From: Candidatus Accumulibacter proximus
GTDB taxonomy: Bacteria > Pseudomonadota > Gammaproteobacteria > Burkholderiales > Rhodocyclaceae
Assembly: GCA_016709675.1 (NCBI GenBank)
Contig: JADJMH010000001.1
Location: 558,001-622,000 of the forward strand
Direction: 5' to 3'
DNA length: 64,000 bases
The position numbers and the translations under genes were made by a program. The stretch's first letter is position 1; each line of letters opens with the position of its first letter. The notes under the pieces are model-generated. The model saw only the letters and a list, made by a program, of their open reading frames with translations, did no database searches and was not told the DNA's origin. This document shows, one piece after another, positions 55,651 to 63,606 of the stretch.

Positions 55651-56483
55651 ACCATTGCGCCACTGGAGAGGCCCCGTTGGAACCGTCGAACACCCTGCTG
55701 CGCCTAAGAAAGCGCCTGGAGAACAAGGCCGGTAAGGCAATTGCCGACTACAACATGATCGAGGAGGGTGACACCGTTCTGGTCTGCATTTCCGGCGGCA
55801 AGGATTCGTATACCCTATTGACCCTGCTAATCGCTTTGAGCGAGCGTGCGCCGGTCGATTTCCGTCTGATCGCGATGAATCTCGACCAGAAGCAGCCGGG
55901 GTTCCCTGCCGACGTGCTACCGAGCTACCTGGCGAAGATCGGTGTCGAGCACCGCATCATCGAGCAGGACACCTACTCGGTCGTCAAGAACATGATCCCG
56001 CAGGGGAAGACCACCTGCTCCCTCTGTTCCCGCCTGCGTCGCGGCGTCATCTATCGGACGGCAAAAGAAGTCGGTGCCAACAAGATAGCCCTTGGTCACC
56101 ACCGTGACGACATTGTCCATACGCTCTTTCTCAATCTCTTTTTTGGCGGTCAACTCAAGGCGATGCCGCCCAAACTGGTCACCGACGACGGCGCCCATGT
56201 CGTCATCCGACCGCTTGCCTACTGCAACGAAATAGATATCGCGCGGTTCGCGCGCGGCATGGACTACCCGATCATCCCGTGCAATCTCTGCGGCTCGCAG
56301 GACAATCTGCAGCGCCAGAAGGTACGAGAAATGATGGCTGACTGGGACCGGCGCTACCCGGGACGAACTGAAGCGGTGTTTTCTGCGCTGCAGAGGGTCA
56401 TTCCCTCCCACTTGGCCGACAATACCTTATTCGACTTCAAGGGTCTCCGTTCTGGTGCAGATCTCAGAGAGAAGAACTCATGA
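55647..56483 (+). CDS. ttcA: tRNA 2-thiocytidine(32) synthetase TtcA
   Basis: ATP- and Fe-S-dependent thiolation of cytidine 32 in tRNA. The 278-residue protein shows the PP-loop SGGKDSYTLL and the two cysteine pairs for the cluster (CSLCSRLRRG and CNLCGSQDN). The GTG start overlaps the previous stop by 4 bases, and the stop overlaps the next gene by 4 bases, so three unrelated-looking genes are translationally linked. Confidence 0.95.
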   Translation: MNHCATGEAPLEPSNTLLRLRKRLENKAGKAIADYNMIEEGDTVLVCISGGKDSYTLLTLLIALSERAPVDFRLIAMNLDQKQPGFPADVLPSYLAKIGVEHRIIEQDTYSVVKNMIPQGKTTCSLCSRLRRGVIYRTAKEVGANKIALGHHRDDIVHTLFLNLFFGGQLKAMPPKLVTDDGAHVVIRPLAYCNEIDIARFARGMDYPIIPCNLCGSQDNLQRQKVREMMADWDRRYPGRTEAVFSALQRVIPSHLADNTLFDFKGLRSGADLREKNS

Positions 56484-57376
56484 GCAGCACGGAAAAGATG
56501 CTTTCTGTGTTGTTTGCTGCCGTTACCGGGAGTTCGCAGCTGTTTGGCAAACTTCGCGGGACTGAGGCCCTGCACGCCGTTGACCGGTGCATGAAGCGCA
56601 TGGCGCGTGGTATCGACGGCTTTCATGGCCGACTCGTCAGAACCGGGAGAGATGACTTGACGGCGCTCTTCGGCAACGCCAACGAAGCTTGTCAGGCGGC
56701 GGTCGCCATGCAGCGGCGTACGGCCGACCTGCCACCTGTATCCGGCATCGATCTGGCAGTCCGTGTCGGTTTCCATCACGGCCCGGTCATCGAGGATGGC
56801 GGTGAAATCCTTGGTGATTGTGTCAACACCGCCGAGTGGCTGGCTGGCCTGGCTGCGCCCGGGCAGATTTTGATCAGCGCTACCACCCAGGCTTCATTAT
56901 CCGCACATTTACAGTCGTCGACGCGCCTCCTGGAGAGCACATTGAGCAAGGATCTGCTCGCGGAACGGCAGGTTTTTGAAGTGCTCTGGCCAGAGCCGAA
57001 AACGGAAGCTCCCAGAGTGGTCATTGAATCGCCCGCACCCGCCAGAGAACGCGAACTGCGGCTTTGCATCCGTTATGGGCATTTTGTGAAACTGCTCGAC
57101 AAGCACCGAACGAGCGTGGTCATGGGTCGTGATGCGGGCTGCGAGATCGCGGTCCACAATCGGCGCGCCTCGCGCAGTCACGCTCGGATTGAGCGGCGAG
57201 GCGGACACTTCGTTCTCATCGACATCAGCACCAATGGCACCTTCGTCACCGTCAACGGCGAGCAGGAGCTATATTTGCGACACGATCAGTTTGTCTTGCG
57301 CGGCAGCGGGGTCATTTCGTTTGCTGCCTCAGCGGGTAGTACTGCAGCAGACATCGCCGAGTTCGAGCACCTTTGA
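56480..57376 (+). CDS. Class III cyclase-like domain fused to an FHA domain
   Basis: Soluble protein of 298 residues. The N-terminal region (about residues 5-175) resembles a class III nucleotide cyclase: LSVLFAAVTGSSQLF, then a GRDDLTALFGNANEACQAA strand, VRVGFHHGPVIEDGGEILGDCVNTAEWLAG. The first metal-binding Asp is Ala here (FAAVTGS where active enzymes read FADVxGS), so catalysis is doubtful. The C-terminal FHA domain (about 205-290) keeps MGRD, SRSHARIE and NGTF, so phosphothreonine binding is likely. Its start overlaps the ttcA stop. Confidence 0.82.
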   Translation: MSSTEKMLSVLFAAVTGSSQLFGKLRGTEALHAVDRCMKRMARGIDGFHGRLVRTGRDDLTALFGNANEACQAAVAMQRRTADLPPVSGIDLAVRVGFHHGPVIEDGGEILGDCVNTAEWLAGLAAPGQILISATTQASLSAHLQSSTRLLESTLSKDLLAERQVFEVLWPEPKTEAPRVVIESPAPARERELRLCIRYGHFVKLLDKHRTSVVMGRDAGCEIAVHNRRASRSHARIERRGGHFVLIDISTNGTFVTVNGEQELYLRHDQFVLRGSGVISFAASAGSTAADIAEFEHL

Positions 57377-57426
57377 GCAAGAAACGGGAGTCCGGCCCGA
57401 ACTGCCCGTATTTCCCGCCCTGTGCC

Positions 57427-58134
57427 TCACGGCGGCAAGGCGCGAGCGAGTACCAGTAACGAGACCTGCGCCGCGCCGTGCAACTTGACTGTCCGAGCCA
57501 GCTCGTCCAACGAGGCACCGGTAGTCATCACGTCGTCAATCAAGAGCAATCGCCTGCCGGTGAAATCTGATGAACAGTGGAAGGCCCCACGAACGTTTCT
57601 TTCTCGTTCGCGCCAGGGCAGATTAGCCTGAGCAACGGTGTGACGAACCCGGCTGCAACTGCGAAAGTCGACGGGCGTTTGCCACGCCTTGGCGACGGGA
57701 CGTGCCAGCTCGAGCGCCTGGTTAAAGCCTCTTTCCTGAAGGCGCAACGGGTGCAGGGGCAAGGGGATGATCAGATCCGCCTCGGCACTTTCGCCCAGCA
57801 GCGCAAGCTGCCGACCAAAGTAGCGTGCGAGGCCCAGACGATGGCCATACTTGAACGACTGAATCAGCTTGTCAATTGGAAAACCATAACAAAAGGCGGC
57901 GAAGGTCGCATCGTAGTGTGGTGGCTTGGCGAGACATCGACCACACACTTCGCCTTGTGGTGTCGGCAGAGCACAAGTTGGACAGCGCGGCGCAGGCAGC
58001 CATGGCAGCTCGCGCTCGCAGGCCTCACAGAGGAGACTGGTACCACTTCCTGCACCACACAGCAGGCAGTCCTGCGTTAGCAGCCGCGCGCACGATCTGC
58101 GGACCAGTCGGGCGGTTTGCGTTAGAATTGGCAA
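57427..58134 (-). CDS. comF: ComF-family phosphoribosyltransferase-like protein
   Basis: Competence/recombination-associated protein of 235 residues. It has an N-terminal zinc-ribbon (CLLCGAG, CEACE, CPTCALP, CGRC) and a PRTase fold with LLLIDDVMTTGAS, the PRPP-binding signature. RGFNQALELARPVAK is the other ComF hallmark. It is divergent from bioB, a very common pairing in beta- and gammaproteobacteria. Confidence 0.92.
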   Translation of the reverse strand: MPILTQTARLVRRSCARLLTQDCLLCGAGSGTSLLCEACERELPWLPAPRCPTCALPTPQGEVCGRCLAKPPHYDATFAAFCYGFPIDKLIQSFKYGHRLGLARYFGRQLALLGESAEADLIIPLPLHPLRLQERGFNQALELARPVAKAWQTPVDFRSCSRVRHTVAQANLPWRERERNVRGAFHCSSDFTGRRLLLIDDVMTTGASLDELARTVKLHGAAQVSLLVLARALPP

Positions 58135-58203
58135 CTTGAGAGTGCTCGTCGCGAATCCATAGCGTCGGGCCTCAAATCACCCCAACCCCTAGGTTTAGAA
58201 CTC

Positions 58204-59193
58204 ATGAACGCAATTCCTCAAGCCACCACGCTCACTCGCGAAGATACCGCACCAGCCCGCGCAGCCCGCTGGACGGTCAGCGAAGTCGAAGCGCTCTACC
58301 AACTGCCCCTGATGGATCTGATCTTCCGTGCGCAGCAGGTGCACCGCGAAAACTTCGACGCCAACGAGATTCAACGCTCAACGCTGCTCTCCGTCAAGAC
58401 CGGCGGCTGTTCCGAAGATTGCGGCTATTGCTCGCAGGCTGCGCGCTACAACACTGAAACCGAGCGCGAAACCCTGCTACCGCTCGACGAAGTGCTTGCT
58501 GCAGCCCAGGCAGCCAAGGATAAGGGCGCCTCGCGCTTCTGCATGGGCGCAGCCTGGCGTGGGCCCAAGGACAAAGACCTGGCGAAAGTCAGTGAGATGA
58601 TTCGCGCCGTGAAGGGACTTGGTCTGCAAACCTGCGTCACCCTGGGAATGCTGAAGGAAGGCCAGGCCAGCGAACTTAAGGAAGCCGGGCTCGACTATTA
58701 CAACCACAACCTCGATACCGATGCCTCTTTCTATGGACAGGTGATCACCACCCACAAGCACGCTGACCGCATCGACACCCTTGGTCAGGTGCGCGAAGCG
58801 GGCATCAAGGTCTGCTCCGGCGGAATCATTGGCATGGGAGAGTCACGCAGGAACCGCGCTGCGCTGATCGTGCAGCTCGCCAACCTCAATCCGCCGCCGG
58901 AATCAGTACCAATCAACAATCTGGTACCGATTCCAGGCACCCCCCTGGCTGATGTTGCGCCCATTGACAATTTCGAGTTCGTGCGCACGATTGCTGCCGC
59001 ACGCATCACCATGCCAGAAAGCTTCGTGCGGCTGTCGGCCGGTCGGCAGGCAATGTCCGAAGAACTGCAGGCGCTATGCTTTCTGGCCGGCGCCAATTCG
59101 ATCTTTTACGGTGACAAACTGCTGACCACCAGCAACCCGGAAGCCGATCGTGACGAAGCGCTATTTGAGAAGCTCGGGCTACGGCCAATCTGA
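58204..59193 (+). CDS. bioB: Biotin synthase BioB
   Basis: Radical SAM enzyme inserting sulfur into dethiobiotin. The 329-residue product carries the radical-SAM cysteines Cys69, Cys73 and Cys76 in GGCSEDCGYCSQ. It also has YNHNLDTDASFY, GGIIGMGES and NLVPIPGTPLA. The bioC gene follows 6 bases after the stop. No bioF, bioD or bioA is in the window. Confidence 0.97.
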   Translation: MNAIPQATTLTREDTAPARAARWTVSEVEALYQLPLMDLIFRAQQVHRENFDANEIQRSTLLSVKTGGCSEDCGYCSQAARYNTETERETLLPLDEVLAAAQAAKDKGASRFCMGAAWRGPKDKDLAKVSEMIRAVKGLGLQTCVTLGMLKEGQASELKEAGLDYYNHNLDTDASFYGQVITTHKHADRIDTLGQVREAGIKVCSGGIIGMGESRRNRAALIVQLANLNPPPESVPINNLVPIPGTPLADVAPIDNFEFVRTIAAARITMPESFVRLSAGRQAMSEELQALCFLAGANSIFYGDKLLTTSNPEADRDEALFEKLGLRPI

Positions 59194-59199
59194 ACCTTG

Positions 59200-60087
59200 A
59201 TGAAGGCGCCGGCGCAGTTCGTTGATCAGCGCCAGGTCCGCCGGAATTTCGCGCGTGCAGCATCGACCTATGATCAGGTGTCGGTCCTGCAGCGCGAAGT
59301 CGGCAGTCGCATGCTCGAACGCCTCGACTACGTGCGCATCGAGCCCCAACGTGTGCTTGATCTCGGTTGCGGCACCGGCGCCAGTCTCACCTCTCTCCAG
59401 GAACGCTACCCAAAGGCCACCTTGCTGGGGGTCGATCTCAGCGACCCCATGCTGCGCGCAGGCCAAGCACAACGCTCACGCTTGCGCTGGTTACTGCCGT
59501 TTCTCCGCGGCCAGCGGCCACTGCTGCTGGCCGCCGATGCGAGCGCCCTGCCCTTCAGTTCCCAGTCAATCGATCTGCTGTGGTCGAACCTGATGCTGCA
59601 CTGGCTTGACGATCCGCTGCCGGCTTTCGGTGAAGTGTACCGGCTGCTCAAACACGATGGCCTGCTGATGTTCTCGACTTTGGGACCGGACACGCTCAAG
59701 GAACTGCGGGCCAGTTTTGCCGATGGCTATCTCCACACCCAGCGCTTCACCGACATGCATGACTACGGCGACATGCTTGTCGCGTGTGGCTTTGCCGACC
59801 CGGTAATGGATGCCGAGGTTCTGACCATGACCTACGCCAGCTTTGACGACCTGCTTAGCGATCTGCGCCGGAGCGGCTCGGCGTGCGCAATGCGGGCGCG
59901 GCGGCATGGCTTGATGGGGCGTTCGGCGTGGGTTGAAGCACGCGCTGCCTATGAGCAGTTAGCGCGCGCAGGTCGCTTGCCGGCCACGATTGAAGTCGTT
60001 TACGGACACGCATGGAAAGGGCAGCCGAAAAAGACAGCCGATGGGCGGGCAATCGTCCGTTTCGATCCCAAACAGCGCAGCCGCTGA
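59200..60087 (+). CDS. bioC: Malonyl-ACP O-methyltransferase BioC
   Basis: SAM-dependent methylation of malonyl-ACP that disguises it for fatty-acid-type elongation to pimeloyl-ACP. The 295-residue product (ATG 59200) begins with the BioC-typical VRRNFARAASTYDQVSVLQREVG. Motif I is VLDLGCGTGASL, and LLWSNLMLHWLDD and FSTLGPDTLKELR follow. It is probably cotranscribed with bioB. Confidence 0.92.
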   Translation: MKAPAQFVDQRQVRRNFARAASTYDQVSVLQREVGSRMLERLDYVRIEPQRVLDLGCGTGASLTSLQERYPKATLLGVDLSDPMLRAGQAQRSRLRWLLPFLRGQRPLLLAADASALPFSSQSIDLLWSNLMLHWLDDPLPAFGEVYRLLKHDGLLMFSTLGPDTLKELRASFADGYLHTQRFTDMHDYGDMLVACGFADPVMDAEVLTMTYASFDDLLSDLRRSGSACAMRARRHGLMGRSAWVEARAAYEQLARAGRLPATIEVVYGHAWKGQPKKTADGRAIVRFDPKQRSR

Positions 60088-60141
60088 GCAAGATGCCAGG
60101 GGCAGGACGCCGGCCCACCTGCCCCCTGACCCTTGAACCGG

Positions 60142-60453
60142 CTAAAGAAAAAACTCCTCCAGCCGCACAAAAACCTCGTGTTCGGCACCGTGCCGACGTA
60201 CCGCCAGCACATCCTCGAGCTTCTCCACCTGCTTCACCATCTGGTCGAGACGCTCGTCTTCGTTGACCAACAGCCAGATGCGACTGGTCTCACCGCTACC
60301 CACCGGCATGACCAGAATGCCTTCAACGTTGTACGCCCGGCGTGAAAACAGGCCAACGACGTGCGACATGACACCCGGGTGATTGTTGACGTCCAGTTCG
60401 AGCACGGTATGCGCCAGCGCCTGGTTTTCCGTTCGTGTAAGCGAGTTCATCAT
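60142..60453 (-). CDS. ilvN: Acetolactate synthase I small subunit IlvN
   Basis: Regulatory ACT-domain subunit. The 103-residue product reads LELDVNNHPGVMSHVVGLFSRRAYNVEGILVMP. It closely follows the short IlvN of the E. coli AHAS I isozyme rather than the longer IlvH. The start is one base after the ilvB stop. Pairing with a leader rich in Leu and Val codons fits ilvBN regulation. Confidence 0.92.
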   Translation of the reverse strand: MMNSLTRTENQALAHTVLELDVNNHPGVMSHVVGLFSRRAYNVEGILVMPVGSGETSRIWLLVNEDERLDQMVKQVEKLEDVLAVRRHGAEHEVFVRLEEFFL

Positions 60454-62136
60454 TCAGCCCCCGATCATTTCCTTGTTCGCCGCACCTGGCGGCACCATCG
60501 GCAAAACCTGTTCATGCATGGCAATGCTGACGTGGATCAGCATGGGGCCGCGGGTCGACAACGCGGCGGCTAGTGCCGCCCGTGGATCAATCTCCGCATC
60601 GAGGTCGACGGCAGGCACGCCGAAACCCTCGGCAACCCGGATGAAGTCGGGCATACCCTTGAATTTCGAAGCATAGATCCGCTCGCCGTAGAACATCGTC
60701 TGTTGTTGAAAGACCAGCCCCAGCGACGAGTTGTTCATCAGCACGATCTTCACGTTGACGTTCTCCTCGGCAGCAGTGACCAGTTCCTGCACATTCATAA
60801 GAATGCTGCCATCGCCGGTAAAGCAGACCACCGTCCGTTCCGGTTCGGCCAACGCCGCGCCGATCGCTGCCGGCATGCCGAAACCCATCGTGCCGAGACC
60901 GCCCGAAGTCAGCCACTGCCTCGGGCGCCGCAGGGGATACGCTTGCGCGACCCACATCTGGTGCTGACCGACATCGGTGGTGATCGTCGCCTCATCGTCA
61001 AGGCAATCGGCAACCGCCCGGATCAGTCCGTAGGGCGTGCGGGGATCATCGACCCCCGGCATGCGTAGCGGCTGCGCCGCCTTCAGACTGGCTACTCGCG
61101 CCAGCCAGGCCTCGCGCAGCGGCGACTCGATCTTCGGCAGCAGCACCTGCAGCACCGTCTGCACGTCACCGGCGATGCCAATATGCGCGGTCTTGATCTT
61201 GTCGAGTTCGGACGGATCGATGTCGATGTGGATGATCTTCGCCTGAGGGCAGAAACCCGCCACCTTGCCGGTCGCGCGGTCGTCGAAGCGGGCACCGACG
61301 GCGATCAGCAGATCACATTCGTCGAGCGCGAGGTTGGTACAACGCGCCCCATGCATGCCCAGCATGCCCAGCGACAAATCGTGATCGACCGCCATTGCGC
61401 CGAGCGCCATCAGGGTCATGACCGTCGGCAGCCTGGCTTTTTCGGCCAGCGCCACAGCGGTTCTTGAAGCGCCCGAATGCACCACACCACCGCCGAGGTA
61501 AAGGATCGGCTTCACTGCCTGGTTGATCATCGCCGCGGCACGCTCGACCAGTTCGGCGGCTGGCGGCGGGATGACATCGGCACAGCCCGGCGCGGGCCAT
61601 TCGTCGACCTCCACGAGCTGGTTTTGCACATCCTTCGGAATGTCAACCAGCACCGGGCCGGGCCGACCCGAGGCGGCAATGCGGAAGGCGCGCGGAACGA
61701 TGTCCAGAAGCTGGTCGGCCGAGCTGACCAGGAAATTGTGTTTGGTGATCGGGATGCTCAGGCCGTAGGTGTCTACCTCCTGAAAGGCATCGGTACCGAT
61801 CATCGCCCGCGGCACCTGGCCGGTGATCGCGACCAGCGGGATCGAATCCAGTTTGGCGTCGGCAACCGCCGTCAGCAGATTGGTCGCACCGGGACCGGAG
61901 GACGCCATGCATACCGCCGGCACACCGGTGACGCGCGCCATCCCCTGCGCCATGAAGCCGCCACCCTGCTCGTGCCGGGCCAGCACATGATGTATCAGAG
62001 TGGACTTCGAGAGGGCGTCGTAGATCGGCAGGATCGCGCCGCCGGGAATGCCGGCCAGCGTACGAACGCCCTGCCGCTCGAGCAGGCGCACAACAATCTG
62101 TGCTCCGGTGAGGGTTTCGGGGGTTTGTTGGGGCAA
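60454..62136 (-). CDS. ilvB: Acetolactate synthase I large subunit IlvB
   Basis: Thiamine-diphosphate enzyme forming acetolactate and acetohydroxybutyrate, the first common step to Val, Leu and Ile. The 560-residue product starts at a TTG (62136) after TAGGAG. It shows GIPGGAILPIYDAL, MASSGPGATNLL with the catalytic Glu region (RHEQGGGFMAQG), FAD-site FDDRATGK and the ThDP motif GDGSILMNVQELVTAAEENVNVKIVLMNN. ilvN follows immediately. Confidence 0.95.
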   Translation of the reverse strand: MPQQTPETLTGAQIVVRLLERQGVRTLAGIPGGAILPIYDALSKSTLIHHVLARHEQGGGFMAQGMARVTGVPAVCMASSGPGATNLLTAVADAKLDSIPLVAITGQVPRAMIGTDAFQEVDTYGLSIPITKHNFLVSSADQLLDIVPRAFRIAASGRPGPVLVDIPKDVQNQLVEVDEWPAPGCADVIPPPAAELVERAAAMINQAVKPILYLGGGVVHSGASRTAVALAEKARLPTVMTLMALGAMAVDHDLSLGMLGMHGARCTNLALDECDLLIAVGARFDDRATGKVAGFCPQAKIIHIDIDPSELDKIKTAHIGIAGDVQTVLQVLLPKIESPLREAWLARVASLKAAQPLRMPGVDDPRTPYGLIRAVADCLDDEATITTDVGQHQMWVAQAYPLRRPRQWLTSGGLGTMGFGMPAAIGAALAEPERTVVCFTGDGSILMNVQELVTAAEENVNVKIVLMNNSSLGLVFQQQTMFYGERIYASKFKGMPDFIRVAEGFGVPAVDLDAEIDPRAALAAALSTRGPMLIHVSIAMHEQVLPMVPPGAANKEMIGG

Positions 62137-62192
62137 GGGAGTCTCCTAAGAATAGAACTGCCGCCATCGTCGTCGCCAGGCGGCGGTCCAGA

Positions 62193-62232
62193 AAGACAAA
62201 ACCCCCACTCGGCTTGCACCGGCGGGGGTTTC
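62193..62232 (-). terminator. Attenuator terminator before ilvB
   Basis: On the minus strand AAACCCCC pairs with GGGGGTTT (62224-62231 with 62199-62206) and is followed by TTGTCTTT. It sits between the leader-peptide stop (62264) and the ilvB start (62136), the place expected for a transcription attenuator. Outer bases CCAGAAA and TTTCTGG can extend the stem. Confidence 0.75.
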
Positions 62233-62263
62233 TGGAATCTGCTGTCGTTTGCTGCGTTTCGAC

Positions 62264-62407
62264 TTATCTTCTTTCGACCCTCGACGGTTCGTCAGGTCCT
62301 ACGCTTACCGCGCATACTACAGCGACCAGCAGGGCTCGGCCCGCATCGACACCTGCAGCGCGCGCCACAGCAAGTCGAAGTGCATTGAGGTCGTAGGAAC
62401 AGCGCAT
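62264..62407 (-). CDS. ilvBN leader peptide (47 residues)
   Basis: Short ORF, below usual gene-calling size. ATG at 62407, TAA at 62264-62266. The product starts MRCSYDLNALRLAVARAAGV and contains RALLVAVVCAVSVGP. There, seven of eleven codons after Ala are Leu or Val (CTG CTG GTC, GTA GTA, GTA, GTA). That composition, just upstream of an intrinsic terminator and ilvB, is what a branched-chain amino acid attenuator needs. It is analogous to E. coli ivbL, though the sequence differs. Confidence 0.78.
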   Translation of the reverse strand: MRCSYDLNALRLAVARAAGVDAGRALLVAVVCAVSVGPDEPSRVERR

Positions 62408-62442
62408 CGTCGTCAAGTCAAAGTCAAAGGCGTCAAGCCACG

Positions 62443-62471
62443 ATTAGAACCGAGAGGAGCGATAATTGCAA
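62443..62471 (-). promoter_or_regulatory. Sigma70 promoter of the ilvBN operon
   Basis: On the minus strand TTGCAA (62466-62471) and TCTAAT (62443-62448) are spaced by 17 bases. The leader-peptide ATG lies 36 bases downstream of the -10. Confidence 0.6.
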
Positions 62472-62515
62472 GCTCAATGATGCGCCGACGGGAAGCCACT
62501 GCCCCGGTGGCGTGG

Positions 62516-63154
62516 CTATGGAAGTTCATCAAGCCCGAACATGCTCAGATGTTCAGTCCCACCCCAGGTTTCCAGGCGCCATGAGTCGCCGCAGACACTC
62601 ACCCAATTGATCCCGGCGTTCGGAATCAGGAAGTCACGTGGACTTGACAAGGGGTTGCCACGGACCAGGCGGTTCACAATGTCGAGGACCCCACCGTGAG
62701 TAACCACGACGATCACCTGCCCGAAATGTTCGATGGCCAACTGCCTCAGCCCGGCGCTCACGCGCTCGTACAATTGCTGCAGACTCTCACCGCCAAAGGG
62801 AATCACGAACTCCGGGTCACGCGTCTCGAACGAGTGGTAGTCCGCCGGATATCTAGCCCGCGATTCGTCGTAGGTCAGCCCTTCGAACAGCCCGTAGCGC
62901 CGCTCGCGGAACGCCGGCCGGAATCTCGGCAGCAGATTCAGGCTGACAGCGAGACGCTCGGCGGTCTGCCTGGCACGCAGCAGGTCACTGCTGTACAGGG
63001 CGGTCACTGGCTGTCCAGCCAGCCAGTCTGCCGCGGCCTGCGCCTGCACCAGACCAGCGGCATTGAGTCCGATGTCGATCTGTCCCTGGATGCGCTTCTC
63101 AGCATTCCAGGTCGTTTCGCCATGCCGCACAAGACAAATTCGGGTTGCTTCCAT
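62516..63154 (-). CDS. Histidine phosphatase (phosphoglycerate mutase-like) family protein
   Basis: Phosphohistidine-dependent phosphatase of 212 residues. The N-terminal LVRHGETTWN holds the nucleophile His11. Other core residues are SSDLLRARQTAE, FRERRYGLFEGLTY and the second His in VVTHGGVLDIVNRL. The pattern fits GpmB/CobC/PhoE-like phosphatases, and the substrate is undetermined. It is just upstream of the ilvBN promoter on the same strand. Confidence 0.87.
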   Translation of the reverse strand: MEATRICLVRHGETTWNAEKRIQGQIDIGLNAAGLVQAQAAADWLAGQPVTALYSSDLLRARQTAERLAVSLNLLPRFRPAFRERRYGLFEGLTYDESRARYPADYHSFETRDPEFVIPFGGESLQQLYERVSAGLRQLAIEHFGQVIVVVTHGGVLDIVNRLVRGNPLSSPRDFLIPNAGINWVSVCGDSWRLETWGGTEHLSMFGLDELP

Positions 63155-63358
63155 AGCTACGGTTCGACAGATTCGGTGGACCCACGGCGAGCCAGCGACG
63201 TCCTCTGGCGCTCGCCAATATGGCGGACAGACCAGGAGATTCTTGGCAGGTCAGCACAACGCGGATTTTAAGCCATCCCGGGGCCTTCCTACCTTCGGCA
63301 TAAAGGACTTCCTGCGCTATTTTCAGGTGGGGCGATGATTCGTGTGATAGCATTCTGC

Positions 63359-63458
63359 TTGGCGGGTCTCCCCGCATCGCAGGATGGTGAACCTGGTCAG
63401 GTCCGGAAGGAAGCAGCCACAGCCGTCTGATGTGAGTGCCGGGGGTAAGGCTCGCCAC
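63359..63458 (+). ncRNA. ffs: Signal recognition particle RNA, small bacterial type (4.5S)
   Basis: The domain IV core GGTCAGGTCCGGAAGGAAGCAGCC is present in pieces: CAGGTCCGGAAGGAAGCAGC at 63398-63417, with GGTGAACCTG before it. Flanking arms GGCGGG/CTCGCC close a long hairpin. Position just upstream of dnaX is the usual one in betaproteobacteria. Exact ends are estimated from pairing. Confidence 0.95.
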
Positions 63459-63606
63459 CTTCGCTTCCACCATGTTCCTGGCAGCAGATTGCATTTCGCC
63501 AACCTTTCTCCAGCGCAGCCTGTCGGCGCGCCCCCAGCCCCGGCCCCGGTGATCAGCAATGCGAAACTCCGGTGGAGCAGGTAACGCCATCTGCTAGAAT
63601 CCGCTC

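Noticed and set aside
61477..62388. A 303-codon plus-strand frame opposite ilvB and its leader
   Set aside because: Composition is that of an antisense shadow, and the region is explained by ilvB and the attenuator.
62340..62407. Alternative leader ORF in another frame (ATG CAC TTC..., 22 codons)
   Set aside because: It overlaps the 47-codon frame but lacks the clustered Leu/Val codons, so the longer frame is the better leader.
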